From: Microlunatus speluncae
GTDB lineage: Bacteria > Actinomycetota > Actinomycetes > Propionibacteriales > Propionibacteriaceae
Assembly (NCBI RefSeq): GCF_009299835.1
Contig: NZ_VKCZ01000014.1
Location: 62,001-126,000 of the forward strand
Reading direction: 5' to 3'
DNA: 64,000 nt
The position numbers and the translations under genes are program-made. This document shows, in pieces, positions 27,046-35,380 of this stretch. Below the pieces are notes generated by a model, which saw only the letters and a program-made list of their open reading frames with translations, was not told the origin of the DNA and made no database searches. Every line of letters starts with the position of its first letter. Position 1 is the stretch's first letter.

Positions 27046-27411
27046 TCAGCTCGGCGGGATGGCGGCGGTGTTGATCACGTCGTCGAGGACTTCGCGCGAG
27101 TTGGTCAGGTCGGTGATCAGGCGATCGATCCGGTCGCGTTCGGCGGTGAGATCGTCCACGAGTTGCGGGGTGGCGATCTCGGAGGGGCCGCCGTCGGCGT
27201 CGCGCATGCAGGGAAGCAGCTCGGCGATCTTCTTGCTGTGCAGGCCGGCGGCGAACAGCTCCTGGATCCTGATCACCCGGTCGACGGCCCGTTCGGCGAA
27301 CTCGCGGTGGCCGCCCGGGGTCCGGTCGGAGATCAGCAGACCCTGCTGCTCGTAGTAGCGCAGTGATCGCTCGCTGACGCCGGTTCGCCGGGCCAGTTCA
27401 CCGATCCGCAT
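27046..27411 (-). CDS. MerR-family transcriptional regulator
   Basis: The 121-residue regulator has an N-terminal MerR winged helix (MRIGELARRTGVSERSLRYYEQQGLL, then RTPGGHREF) and a dimerisation coiled coil (about 80-110). No Cys cluster for metal sensing is present; one lone Cys (PCMRD) does not make a site. The start is ATG 27411 with GGAGGT six bases before it. It is divergent from a polysaccharide-deacetylase-like gene, and the 55-bp space holds a MerR-type operator, so it probably controls both. The inducer is unknown. Confidence 0.9.
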   Translation of the reverse strand: MRIGELARRTGVSERSLRYYEQQGLLISDRTPGGHREFAERAVDRVIRIQELFAAGLHSKKIAELLPCMRDADGGPSEIATPQLVDDLTAERDRIDRLITDLTNSREVLDDVINTAAIPPS

Positions 27412-27428
27412 CCGGTCACCTCCAGGAC

Positions 27429-27460
27429 TTGAACCTGACATCAATGTCAGATCTTACCGT
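27429..27460 (+). promoter_or_regulatory. MerR-type promoter/operator
   Basis: TTGAAC (27429-27434) is a -35 hexamer and TACCGT (27455-27460) a -10 element, 20 bp apart. The perfect dyad CTGACATCAATGTCAG (27435-27450) lies inside this spacer. An overlong spacer filled by a dyad is the hallmark of MerR activation by DNA untwisting. ATG 27467 comes six bases after the -10, giving a leaderless message. Confidence 0.75.
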
Positions 27461-27466
27461 GGGGTC

Positions 27467-28327
27467 ATGACGACTCCCGCCGAACCGTACGACTACAGCC
27501 CGATCACCGAACGACCGCCGATCCAGTGGCCCGGCGGCGCGAAGGTCGCGGTGTATGTCGGGCTCAACATCGAACACTTTCTGATCGACCGGCCCTCCAC
27601 CACCCTGGTGCCGGCCACCACCCATCTGGTGCCGGACGCGCTCAATCACGGCTGGCGCGACTACGGCGCCCGGGTGGGGATCTGGCGCACTATCGAGAGC
27701 CTGGACCGGCACGGGTTCCGGGCCAGTGCCTTGATCAACTCCGACGTCGCCGCGCACTACCCGCAGCTCATTGAGGCCGGTCGCAGCCGGGACTGGGCCT
27801 GGCTCGCCCACGGCAAGACGAATTCGATCTTGCACGGCGATCTCGCTCTGGATCAGGAGCGGGAGTTGCTGACCGAGATCGTCACCACGATCGAGGCCGC
27901 GGTCGGTCGCCGCCCGCACGGCTGGATGGGCCCCGGCCTGACCGAGACCTTCAACACCCCGGCGCTGCTGGCCGAGCTCGGACTGAGCTACGTGCTCGAC
28001 TGGACCAACGATGATCAGCCCTATCCGTTGACCGTTCCCGGCCTGATCAGCGTCCCGTACTCGGTCGAGTTGAACGACCTCCAGGTCTTCCCGCGCGGCA
28101 CCACCGGGCCGGAGTTCGTCGAGCTGATCATCGACGCCTACGAACAGCTCCGGGCCGACTCCGCCGACAGCGGCCGGGTGCTGCCGCTCGCCCTCCATCC
28201 CTTCGTGATCGGCCAGCCGTTCCGCGCCAAGTACCTGGACCAGGCGTTGGCCTATCTGGCCGCCCAGCCCGACGTCTGGCTGACCACCAGCGACGAAATC
28301 GCCGAGCACTACCTCGGCATGAACTAG
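27467..28327 (+). CDS. Polysaccharide deacetylase-like (PuuE/allantoinase-type) protein
   Basis: The 286-residue protein has a NodB-like barrel, close to the group that includes PuuE-type allantoinases and peptidoglycan or chitin deacetylases. Visible segments are VAVYVGLNIEHF (first strand, with Glu where the catalytic Asp often stands), SALINSDVAAHYPQ, WLAHGKTNS, GWMGPGLTETF and PLALHPFVIGQP. Because the first acidic residue and the H-x3-H zinc pair differ from classical chitin deacetylases, the substrate may be a small amide rather than a polysaccharide. It is cytoplasmic (no signal peptide), under a MerR-type promoter. Confidence 0.8.
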   Translation: MTTPAEPYDYSPITERPPIQWPGGAKVAVYVGLNIEHFLIDRPSTTLVPATTHLVPDALNHGWRDYGARVGIWRTIESLDRHGFRASALINSDVAAHYPQLIEAGRSRDWAWLAHGKTNSILHGDLALDQERELLTEIVTTIEAAVGRRPHGWMGPGLTETFNTPALLAELGLSYVLDWTNDDQPYPLTVPGLISVPYSVELNDLQVFPRGTTGPEFVELIIDAYEQLRADSADSGRVLPLALHPFVIGQPFRAKYLDQALAYLAAQPDVWLTTSDEIAEHYLGMN

Positions 28328-28928
28328 CCAACTGCGTCCCGGTCCAGCGGTGGTGTGGGTCTGGGGCAGATCACAGTCGGCGTGAGGGGTTCGTTCCCTG
28401 AGCCTGTCGAAGGGCAAGCCTGGTGGTGTCTTCCGTGCACCCTGTGGTCGAAAGACGCACCGAAGAGCGGGCGGGTTCGCTGCGGTCGCCGGGATCGCGG
28501 CCGGGCGCCGGTATGGCGGTAGGTTGCCGGGGCGGGGTGCGGATGTCGCCACAGGTAGAGAAACGCACCCAAGCCTGGGGTCGCTCAGCTGACCGCACCC
28601 GTCGAGTGGACAGGTTCGGCCGCGGGTCTCTTCCCAGCGCCCCAAGATCATCGAGGCCTCAGGGAGGTTCGGCGCTGATCGGGGAGGATCTCACCAGGAC
28701 TACCCGGCCGCAGGTTCCCCTTGGTGATCACGACCTGCACCAGGCTCCCTCGACGACGTCGCGAGAGGGAATCGATGTCGGCGCCCTGCCAGTCCTCGAG
28801 TGGATGTTTTCGTCGGTGGATCCGGGCTTCGACAGCCCAGGGAACGAACACACTCTCCCCGACTGTCGCCCGTCCGCGGACCCGCCCCCAACACCGAGGG
28901 AACGAACACTCGAGCGTCCTCTCCTTGG
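28328..28928. other. Repeat-rich intergenic region without a convincing gene
   Basis: About 600 bp hold pieces of two repeat families: a CCTGAGCCTGTCGAAGGGCA copy at 28390-28420, a block at 28451-28530 similar to the arm of the larger element at 57725-57784, a degenerate copy around 28827-28852 and a trailing GGGAACGAACAC at 28905-28916. Several open frames cross it but none shows protein-like composition or homology. It looks like decayed insertion debris between a housekeeping-type and an accessory segment. Confidence 0.6.
28390..28420. repeat. Dispersed CCTGAGC repeat copy
   Basis: The segment contains TTCGTTCCCTGAGCCTG followed by TCGAAGGGCAAGCC, the full family core, in intergenic DNA. 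Confidence 0.85.
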
Positions 28929-30779
28929 TCAGCGGATCGCGTCGGTGAGCGGGATCCGGCGCCAGGAGGAGCCGTCCGACACGGCGAGGCACGGTTGGCC
29001 GCGGTGGCCGTCGGCCACCTGGATCAGCGCGCCCGGGGCATCGGCGGCCGGCGGCAGGGTCGCGACCAGGTACGGGTGCAGCCGGGCGGCGTGGGCGAAC
29101 ACCGTGCGGATGTTGGCGTCGGCGCTGCCGAGGTCGCGGGAGTTGTCCGACGGTGGGACCAGGCCGGCGACGCTGGCCTGGAACGAGACCACCTCGTTGG
29201 TCGTGGTCGTCGAGCAGAGCAGGTTGGTGGCGGCCGAGCCCGACTGGTTCGCCGCGACCACCTCGATCCCGCCCTTCACCCCGGGCCCCGAGCCGGTCGC
29301 GAGGTCGCTCTCCACCAGATAGCCGCCGAACCGGTCGGCGGTGGCGATGCCGTCGGTGGCGGTGCTGAGGACGCGGACGGCGGCGTCCTTGGCGGCGGCG
29401 ACCTGAAGCCTGCTGAACCGGCCGGGTTCGGACTCGACGAAGGAGTCGGCACCGACGGCACCGGCGGCGAGGAGCGTGTCCTGCTCGAACACATTGCCGA
29501 CGACATTGGAGTCGCTCAGCGTGCCGGCGATCCGGATCGGCGCCCCGGCCGCGTTCGGATTGGCCGAGATGACATTGCCGAGTACGGCGAGCCGGGTGGC
29601 ATCGGCGTTGACCAGCACGGCCGCGTGGCTCGAGGACCGGCTCAGATTCCAGTGGTCGAACGAGTTGGCCGTGATGCTGAGCTTGTCGACGGGCTGATCG
29701 AACCGGAGGGCGGAGCCGTCGATCCAGTTGAAGGTGTTGGCTGTGATCGTCACGTTCTTCGCCGCCGCTCCGGCGGTGAAGTGGATCGCGTAACGCGGCG
29801 GATCCCAGGCACCGGGCGTCGTGTCGAACCCGCCGATCACGTTGCCGCTGATGGTCAGGTTGTGGCCGCCGGAGTCGATCTGGATGATCGCGTTCCCGGT
29901 GCCGTTCTCGATCACGTTGCCGCTGATCGTCGAGTTGGTCAGGCTGCCCTTGATCAGCCGACGGCCGATGTCGAGCAGGTTGTTGCTGATCACCGCGCCG
30001 CGGAAGTCGCCGTCCGGCGCACCGTTGAACACGATCGCGTCGAAGTTGGAGTGGAAGTGGTTGTCGGTGATCAACCACTTGCGCAGGCCGTACGGGAGCA
30101 GGTGCACGCCGCTGCCCTGGACCCCCTCGGTCGGCCAGGAGATCGTGATGCCGGTGGTGCAGACCGCGACCTTGTTCTTGGTGAAGAGGAAGCCGCGGCC
30201 GACGCTCTCGATCGCCCGTTGGAAACGCAGGAACGAGCACTCGACGATGGTCACGTCGGTGTCGTCGGTGTTCGCCGTCCGGGCGACGTGCAGCGCGACG
30301 TTGTTGGCGGTCTTGGCCGGCGCGTCGAACGCGACGCCGTGGATCCCGCCGAGCGAGGCCTCCCACCGGATGCCGACGCCGTCCTGGTGGAAGATGATCT
30401 TGGACGGTTCCTCGCCGAACATGCCGTAGCCGCGCAGCACGAACCGGTTGAGGTGCTCGCCCGGTGTCTCGTACTCGTGATCACCGACGACCAGCGTCGA
30501 GGTGACCTTGTATTGCCCGGGCGGCAGCACGACGATCTTGTTCTGCTGCTTGCGGGCGGCGTTGATCGCGGCCTGGATGGCCACGGTGTCATCCGCGACG
30601 CCGTCGCCGACCGCGCCGAACTGCTGCGGGGTGAGCGCGGGCGACCCGTCCGGGTTCTTGGTGTCCGGCGGAGTGGGCTCGGCGTGCGCCTGTGTGGCGC
30701 TGGCGGCGAGGAGGCCGAGGCCGGCGGCCCCGGCGGCGATCATCCTGCGGCGGTTGAGGTTGAGGTTGTCGTCGGTCAT
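28929..30779 (-). CDS. Secreted right-handed beta-helix (pectate-lyase-like) protein
   Basis: The 616-residue product has a twin-arginine signal (NRRRMIAAGAAGLGLLAASATQAHA) and so is exported folded. The body starts with the Pectate_lyase_3-type motif FGAVGDGVADDTVAIQAAINAA and goes on with beta-helix coils marked by repeated N-x-I/F-S/T-x-N units (ITDNHFHSN, ISNNLLDI, ISGNVIENG, ITANTFNWIDG). The C-terminal ~120 residues resemble tail domains of phage or secreted fibres (SRDLGSADANIRTVFAHA). No catalytic residues can be named, so polysaccharide lyase, hydrolase or plain binding are all possible. ATG 30779 has AGGAG upstream. It is the last gene of the minus-strand polysaccharide locus. Confidence 0.85.
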   Translation of the reverse strand: MTDDNLNLNRRRMIAAGAAGLGLLAASATQAHAEPTPPDTKNPDGSPALTPQQFGAVGDGVADDTVAIQAAINAARKQQNKIVVLPPGQYKVTSTLVVGDHEYETPGEHLNRFVLRGYGMFGEEPSKIIFHQDGVGIRWEASLGGIHGVAFDAPAKTANNVALHVARTANTDDTDVTIVECSFLRFQRAIESVGRGFLFTKNKVAVCTTGITISWPTEGVQGSGVHLLPYGLRKWLITDNHFHSNFDAIVFNGAPDGDFRGAVISNNLLDIGRRLIKGSLTNSTISGNVIENGTGNAIIQIDSGGHNLTISGNVIGGFDTTPGAWDPPRYAIHFTAGAAAKNVTITANTFNWIDGSALRFDQPVDKLSITANSFDHWNLSRSSSHAAVLVNADATRLAVLGNVISANPNAAGAPIRIAGTLSDSNVVGNVFEQDTLLAAGAVGADSFVESEPGRFSRLQVAAAKDAAVRVLSTATDGIATADRFGGYLVESDLATGSGPGVKGGIEVVAANQSGSAATNLLCSTTTTNEVVSFQASVAGLVPPSDNSRDLGSADANIRTVFAHAARLHPYLVATLPPAADAPGALIQVADGHRGQPCLAVSDGSSWRRIPLTDAIR

Positions 30780-30820
30780 CGCTGCTCCTTCGGTGGATCC
30801 TGCGGGATGGGTCGGCTCGA

Positions 30821-32323
30821 TCAGTCGGGGACCGAGACGGTGTCGAATCGCGGCAGCCCTTCGCCGTCGGCCAGGAATCCCTCGACCCCGGTCCGGGTGG
30901 CGAAGACGTTGTCGACGAACATCGGGTACATGCCGACGGCCTCGTTCCAGATCAGCGCGGTCGCGTCGGCGTAGGCCTGCTGCCGTACCGCGGGATCGAC
31001 GGAGTTGCCGGCCTTCTTCAGCAGCGCGTCCAGGTCCGGATTGCAGTAGCCGGTCCGCTTCGCCGCACAGGGGTAGAGCCGGCCGAGGTTGTAGGAGGCG
31101 TCCAACCCGAGGGTGCCGACCTGTTGGATGTTGAGGTCCCAGCGCAGGGCCAGCAGGTCCTCGGTGTAGACGGCCTGCTCCTTCTCCAACACCTCGACCT
31201 TGACGCCGACCGCTGCCAGGTCGGAGGCGACGGACTGCACCCACTGCTTGAACTGGGCCTGGGAGAAGTGGAAGCGCAGCGTGGTGTGGTCGAAGTCGAA
31301 GCCGGCATCGACCAGGGCCTGCTTCGCGGCCGCCGGGTCGTGGCCGACCGGCTGTTGGGGTGCGTAGCCGAACACCGTCGGCGCGATGACCGAGTCCGCC
31401 GGTTTGCCGCTCTCCGGATAGAGCTGCGTGATCAAGGTGTCGAAGTCGACCGCCTGCCACAGCGCTCGTCGGACCGCCGCATCCTTCAGGGCGGGTGTCG
31501 AGGCGTTCATCCACATCGTGATCACCGCCGAGCCGACCGCGGATTCGATCTTGATCTCGGGGTTGCTGCGGAGCTGTTCCACGTCGTCGTCGGAGATGCC
31601 CCAGATGATGTCGAGCTCGCCGGTGCCCAGGGCGGTGACCCGGGTGGCCAGCTCGGGGATCGACCGGATCGTCAGCCGGTCGACCTTCGGCTTGTCTCCC
31701 CAGTAGTGCTCGTTCGGGACCATGATCAGATCGCCGCCGGGGGTGAAGGACTCGACCGCGAACGGGCCGGAGGTGACCGGCGTGCCCTCGTAACTGTCCG
31801 CGGTGGCGCCGGCCGGAGTGATCATCAGGCCGGTCAGCTTGGCCGGCAGCGCCGGATCCGGGGCGGCCGGCGTGAACGTCACGGTGGTGTCGGTCGCCTC
31901 GACATCGACGTCGACGAAATTGGCCGAGAACGGGCTGTCCGACTCCACCGTGCGGGTGAACGCCGCCGCAACATCGGCCCCGGTGATCGGGGAGCCGTCG
32001 GAGAACGTGATCCCCTCCTTAAGGGTGAAGGCGAGCTCCGTGGCGGTGTCGTTGGCGTCCCAGCTCTTCGCGGCAACGCCCTCGAACTCGCCCGGGCCGG
32101 TCGTCTGCAGCAACGGGCTGTACAGCTGGACCGCCGCGACCCGGGTGCCGCCGTCGATGGCCAGCTTCCCGTTCGGATCGATCGACTCGATCGGGAACTG
32201 CCCGGCGACGGCGAGCTCGCCGCCACCCGCGTCGTCGCCTGCCGGGCCGCCGCCGCAGGCGACGGCGACGACCAGGGTCAGCAGTACGGTCGCCGCGGTC
32301 GTGGCATGCCGAAGAGATCTCAT
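30821..32323 (-). CDS. Oligopeptide/nickel-type ABC substrate-binding lipoprotein
   Basis: This family 5 (SBP_bac_5) receptor has 500 residues with a lipoprotein signal ending at VVAVAC. Typical features are AAKSWDANDTATELAFTLKEGITFSDGSPITGADVAAAF, TSGPFAVESF and the C-terminal NQEVGxxP-like region (IWNEAVGMYPMFVDN). Such receptors feed peptides, nickel chelates or oligosaccharides to ABC importers. No permease or ATPase gene follows; it lies between an unknown gene and the beta-helix gene of the polysaccharide locus, so it may bind an oligosaccharide and use components encoded elsewhere. Confidence 0.9.
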   Translation of the reverse strand: MRSLRHATTAATVLLTLVVAVACGGGPAGDDAGGGELAVAGQFPIESIDPNGKLAIDGGTRVAAVQLYSPLLQTTGPGEFEGVAAKSWDANDTATELAFTLKEGITFSDGSPITGADVAAAFTRTVESDSPFSANFVDVDVEATDTTVTFTPAAPDPALPAKLTGLMITPAGATADSYEGTPVTSGPFAVESFTPGGDLIMVPNEHYWGDKPKVDRLTIRSIPELATRVTALGTGELDIIWGISDDDVEQLRSNPEIKIESAVGSAVITMWMNASTPALKDAAVRRALWQAVDFDTLITQLYPESGKPADSVIAPTVFGYAPQQPVGHDPAAAKQALVDAGFDFDHTTLRFHFSQAQFKQWVQSVASDLAAVGVKVEVLEKEQAVYTEDLLALRWDLNIQQVGTLGLDASYNLGRLYPCAAKRTGYCNPDLDALLKKAGNSVDPAVRQQAYADATALIWNEAVGMYPMFVDNVFATRTGVEGFLADGEGLPRFDTVSVPD

Positions 32324-32386
32324 GGCCTCACTCCTCGCTGAGTTGTCTGGGTTTCGAATCGGTTCTGCGGTCGGTGGTTCTGCGGT

Positions 32387-32713
32387 TCAGCCCTTCAGGG
32401 CGAGGTGCACCAGCACCTTCGCCGGCTGCTCCGGGGTCGCGCCGGCGAAGGACAGCCGGAGCCAGCCGCCGAAGTTGGCCAGCTCGATGGCGGTGATCAC
32501 CTGGTCGGCGGTGATCACCCGGGGATCGCCGCGATCGACCCAGTGCAGGCCATCGGGGGAGATCTGGGCCTGCACCGACAGGTCCGGATGATCACCCTCG
32601 AGCTGGACGAAGAAGACGGCCTCACCGGCCCAGCCGGCCTCGTACGGATGGGTCGCGTGAGCGGTGCTGATCTTGAGCCGGCGTTCGATGACGGAGGTCG
32701 CGAAGTTGAGCAC
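32387..32713 (-). CDS. Small protein of unknown function
   Basis: This is a 108-residue protein I do not recognise. It has a beta-rich, no-signal sequence (LNFATSVIERRLKIST... ISPDGLHWVDRGDPRVIT... ELANFGGWLRLSFAG), whose pattern resembles a small beta-sandwich such as those used for carbohydrate or coat-protein assembly. The start is GTG 32713 with AAAGG upstream. It is 23 bp downstream of the 310-residue unknown gene and in the same direction, so it is probably cotranscribed. Confidence 0.65.
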   Translation of the reverse strand: MLNFATSVIERRLKISTAHATHPYEAGWAGEAVFFVQLEGDHPDLSVQAQISPDGLHWVDRGDPRVITADQVITAIELANFGGWLRLSFAGATPEQPAKVLVHLALKG

Positions 32714-32736
32714 GGGGCGGGGCCTTTCGGGCTGGG

Positions 32737-33669
32737 TCAGTCGGTGGAGTAGACGACGGAATCGAGGAACAGGTTCACGCTGCGATTCGTGTCGGTCTCG
32801 ACGAAGAAGATCGGATTGATCAGGTTGGTGATGCTCTTGTACGGCGTGACCAGCGTCGGCGCCAGGCCGCGCAGGTCGAAGGTCCGGTCCATGCTCTGCA
32901 GCTCGACGTACTCGCGGGCCTGGTAGTCGATCAGCAGCCGGAAGTAGAGCCAGTTGATCTTGTCCGGGCTCTCGTTGTAGAGCAGATCCTGATCACCACT
33001 GGGCACCCACTGGAAGGCATCGGCCGAGCCGTCGGGGAAGCGGCGGCCGTACCAGAGGTTGTCCACCCCGGGCCGCTGCCAGCCGTCCTCCCGGCCATAG
33101 CACCAGTCCTTCTTGGTCACCCCGTCGGCGACCCTCCAGTACTGCCACTTCTTGGTCAGCTCACCGTTCACCGAGTTCACGTAGCGAACCCCGGGCATCC
33201 AGCGGTATTCGGCGTCCTGGACGTCGAAGTAGAAGCCGAAGGCCCGCAGGTCCTCCTCGCCGAACCCGAGCCGGTCCTGCTGCGGGGTGTAGGCGTACCA
33301 CGCCTCGATCTGCAGGTGGCGCAGGTCCGGATCGAAGTTCGACAGCCGCTTCAGCGCCACCCCCATGCTCCCGTCGGCCGGCTTCTCCTCATACCGGTTG
33401 GCGACCGGTTTGGTGTTCAGCTTCAGCGAGTACGTGCCCTCCATCGACCCGTGCGTGGCGGCGAACCGCATCGGCGCCGCGCTGATCATGGACGGCGCCC
33501 AGCTCGCCAGGTCCACTTCGGACGGGTGGTGCCGGTAGTCGTCGTTGACGAAGTTCGGGGTCAGGTCCAGCCAGCCGTTGAACCCGCGGTCGAAGTCGTC
33601 GTAGGTGACGATGGTGCGCAGCGGCCGGAACTTCTCCAGCCCGCGCTCGTACTGAATGACCTTCTGCAC
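32737..33669 (-). CDS. Unknown protein of the polysaccharide locus (beta-sandwich-like)
   Basis: The 310-residue protein lacks a signal peptide. The opening TYDDFDRGFNGWLDLTPNF and the middle HGSMEGTYSLKLNTKP resemble lectin- or CBM-like beta-sandwich folds that start with D-D-F-x-R/G-x-x-G-W. Aromatic residues are dense (WYAYTPQQDRLGFGEEDL, KKWQYWRVADG, DNLWYGRRF), as in sugar-binding surfaces. The start is GTG 33669 with GGAGG upstream. The neighbours are a sialidase-family gene upstream and a small unknown gene downstream. A role in carbohydrate binding is inferred only from composition and neighbourhood. Confidence 0.65.
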   Translation of the reverse strand: MQKVIQYERGLEKFRPLRTIVTYDDFDRGFNGWLDLTPNFVNDDYRHHPSEVDLASWAPSMISAAPMRFAATHGSMEGTYSLKLNTKPVANRYEEKPADGSMGVALKRLSNFDPDLRHLQIEAWYAYTPQQDRLGFGEEDLRAFGFYFDVQDAEYRWMPGVRYVNSVNGELTKKWQYWRVADGVTKKDWCYGREDGWQRPGVDNLWYGRRFPDGSADAFQWVPSGDQDLLYNESPDKINWLYFRLLIDYQAREYVELQSMDRTFDLRGLAPTLVTPYKSITNLINPIFFVETDTNRSVNLFLDSVVYSTD

Positions 33670-33712
33670 TGTGCCTCCGTGGCGATGGTGATGATCTTGG
33701 TCGAGGTGGAAG

Positions 33713-35380
33713 TCAGGACGTTCCGGGCGGTAGCAGAGAGACGGCGTCGACCTGGAAGGCGGCGCCGCCGGCGGCGGGCCCGCGCACGACGAACTCGATC
33801 CGCACCGGACGGCCGGCCCGGACCATGATCGTTCCGAGGTCGACCTCCAGGTAGGGGTCGCCGGTCGAGGTGGCGACCGGCCCGCCGCGGCGCCGCCCGT
33901 CGACCTTGATCGTCAGCTCGGCGCCGAGGCAGGGCTCCGGCGCGCGGAAGCGGCAGCGCAGCCGCCGGCGGCCGGAGCCGGCCGGCACGACGGTCACCCG
34001 GTGCGTGTCACCCGGCACCGCGGCCGGGACGTGGGCGACGGCCGAGCCGGCGGCGGCCGGATCGATGATCATCGGCGCCCGGGGGACCGTGGACTCCGAA
34101 CGCAGTCCTTCGACCTGGTGCTGCCCGCGGAGGCCGACCGGGCCGGGGCCGACCTGATCACGACCCTCGGTCAGCCAGCCGAGGTCGAACCACGCCGCCA
34201 CCACGTCGAGCGTCTCGGCGCCGGACGCTCCGAGCCGGCTGTAGAGCAGCAGCAGCGTGCTGTCGTCGAGCCAGACGATGTCGGAGTAGCCGGCCCGGGC
34301 CTCGTCGACCACCCGGCCCCAGGACCAGGACTCGGCACCGTCGTAGCTGATCCGGGCATAGATCGTGCGCCGCTCGGTGCCGGCGACCGGGCTGGTGTAG
34401 ACGACCCGCTCGAGGCCGGTCCGATCGACCCGGGCCGCGAACCCGGAGGTGATCCCGGCATGCGGCGCGATGTTGGTCTCGATCACGACCTCACTGAAGG
34501 TCCGGCCGCCGTCGCTGCTCCGGGAGACGGCCCGGCTGGTGTTGCTCGGGCCGCCGCCCAGCCGCGAGTTCAGGATCACCTCGCCGGTGGCCAGCGCCGC
34601 GATCCGGGCCTCGTTCAGGCCGAGGCCGGCGCGATCCGGCACGATGCCGCCCCAGGACCAGGTCCGGCCGCCGTCATCGCTGGCGACGACGCTCGCGGTG
34701 TAATCGCGTTCGGCGGCGGGCACCTCGATCGAGCGGCGATGCCAGACCTCGACCAGCAGCCGGCCGTCCGCAAGCTGGATGCCGCGGCCCGGACCGGGCA
34801 GATGGAACGTCCAGCCGACCGGGTTGTCGGCGAACAGGTGCGTCAGCTCCTCCGCCTCGCTCCAGCTGACCCCGTCGTCGGTGGACGTACGCCGGAACAC
34901 CTTCGAGGTCCGGCCGCGGTCGTTCCAGGCGTACCAGACCGTGATCCGGCCGGTGCGCCGATCGATCACCGGCGTGGGGTTGGCCCAGCCGCCGCCGTCG
35001 TGTCGCTCGAGGTAGGTCGTCGGGCCCCAGGTCGCGCCGCCGTCGACGCTGCGGCGGAGGACGAGATCCTTGGGTCCGTCGTCGGCGCTGGTACCGAATC
35101 GGGCCTCGCTGAACGCCAGGATCGTCCCGGCCGGCGTCGCGTCGACGGCGTGCACGCGGAAGTCGACCCACCCTTCCTCACCGCGCGACCACAGGGTTGT
35201 CCGGTCGAAGCGGCCCGGCTCACCGGCGGTCCCGTCGGTCGGGTCGGTTGCACCGTGGGGCGGCTCGGCGGCGGCCCGGCCGGTGGAGCCGGCCACGATC
35301 GCCGCGGTGACCGAGCCGGCCCCGGCCAGGATCGTCTGCCGCCGGGTGAATCGCGTCGGGGTCCGGTCGTGATCGGTCAT
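33713..35380 (-). CDS. Secreted exo-sialidase-family (GH33-like) protein
   Basis: The 555-residue product carries a twin-arginine signal (TRRQTILAGAGSVTAAIVAG). The sialidase propeller shows FRVHAVDATPAGTILAFSEAR (first Arg of the triad), LVLRRSVDGGATWG and further Asp boxes STDDGVSW, SDDGGRTW, SSDGGRTF and SYDGAESW, a Glu in LNEARIAAL, and a candidate nucleophile Tyr in AGYSDIVW. A C-terminal beta-sandwich of about 130 residues follows. It probably removes sialic acid or a related 2-keto acid sugar from outside glycans; the exact sugar is unknown. Its ATG overlaps the lacI stop (ATGA), so it is coupled to the regulator gene. Confidence 0.85.
   Translation of the reverse strand: MTDHDRTPTRFTRRQTILAGAGSVTAAIVAGSTGRAAAEPPHGATDPTDGTAGEPGRFDRTTLWSRGEEGWVDFRVHAVDATPAGTILAFSEARFGTSADDGPKDLVLRRSVDGGATWGPTTYLERHDGGGWANPTPVIDRRTGRITVWYAWNDRGRTSKVFRRTSTDDGVSWSEAEELTHLFADNPVGWTFHLPGPGRGIQLADGRLLVEVWHRRSIEVPAAERDYTASVVASDDGGRTWSWGGIVPDRAGLGLNEARIAALATGEVILNSRLGGGPSNTSRAVSRSSDGGRTFSEVVIETNIAPHAGITSGFAARVDRTGLERVVYTSPVAGTERRTIYARISYDGAESWSWGRVVDEARAGYSDIVWLDDSTLLLLYSRLGASGAETLDVVAAWFDLGWLTEGRDQVGPGPVGLRGQHQVEGLRSESTVPRAPMIIDPAAAGSAVAHVPAAVPGDTHRVTVVPAGSGRRRLRCRFRAPEPCLGAELTIKVDGRRRGGPVATSTGDPYLEVDLGTIMVRAGRPVRIEFVVRGPAAGGAAFQVDAVSLLPPGTS

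Noticed and set aside
28423..28651. Open frames in the gap before the beta-helix gene
   Set aside because: They cross repeat DNA, lack ribosome-binding sites and have no family resemblance.
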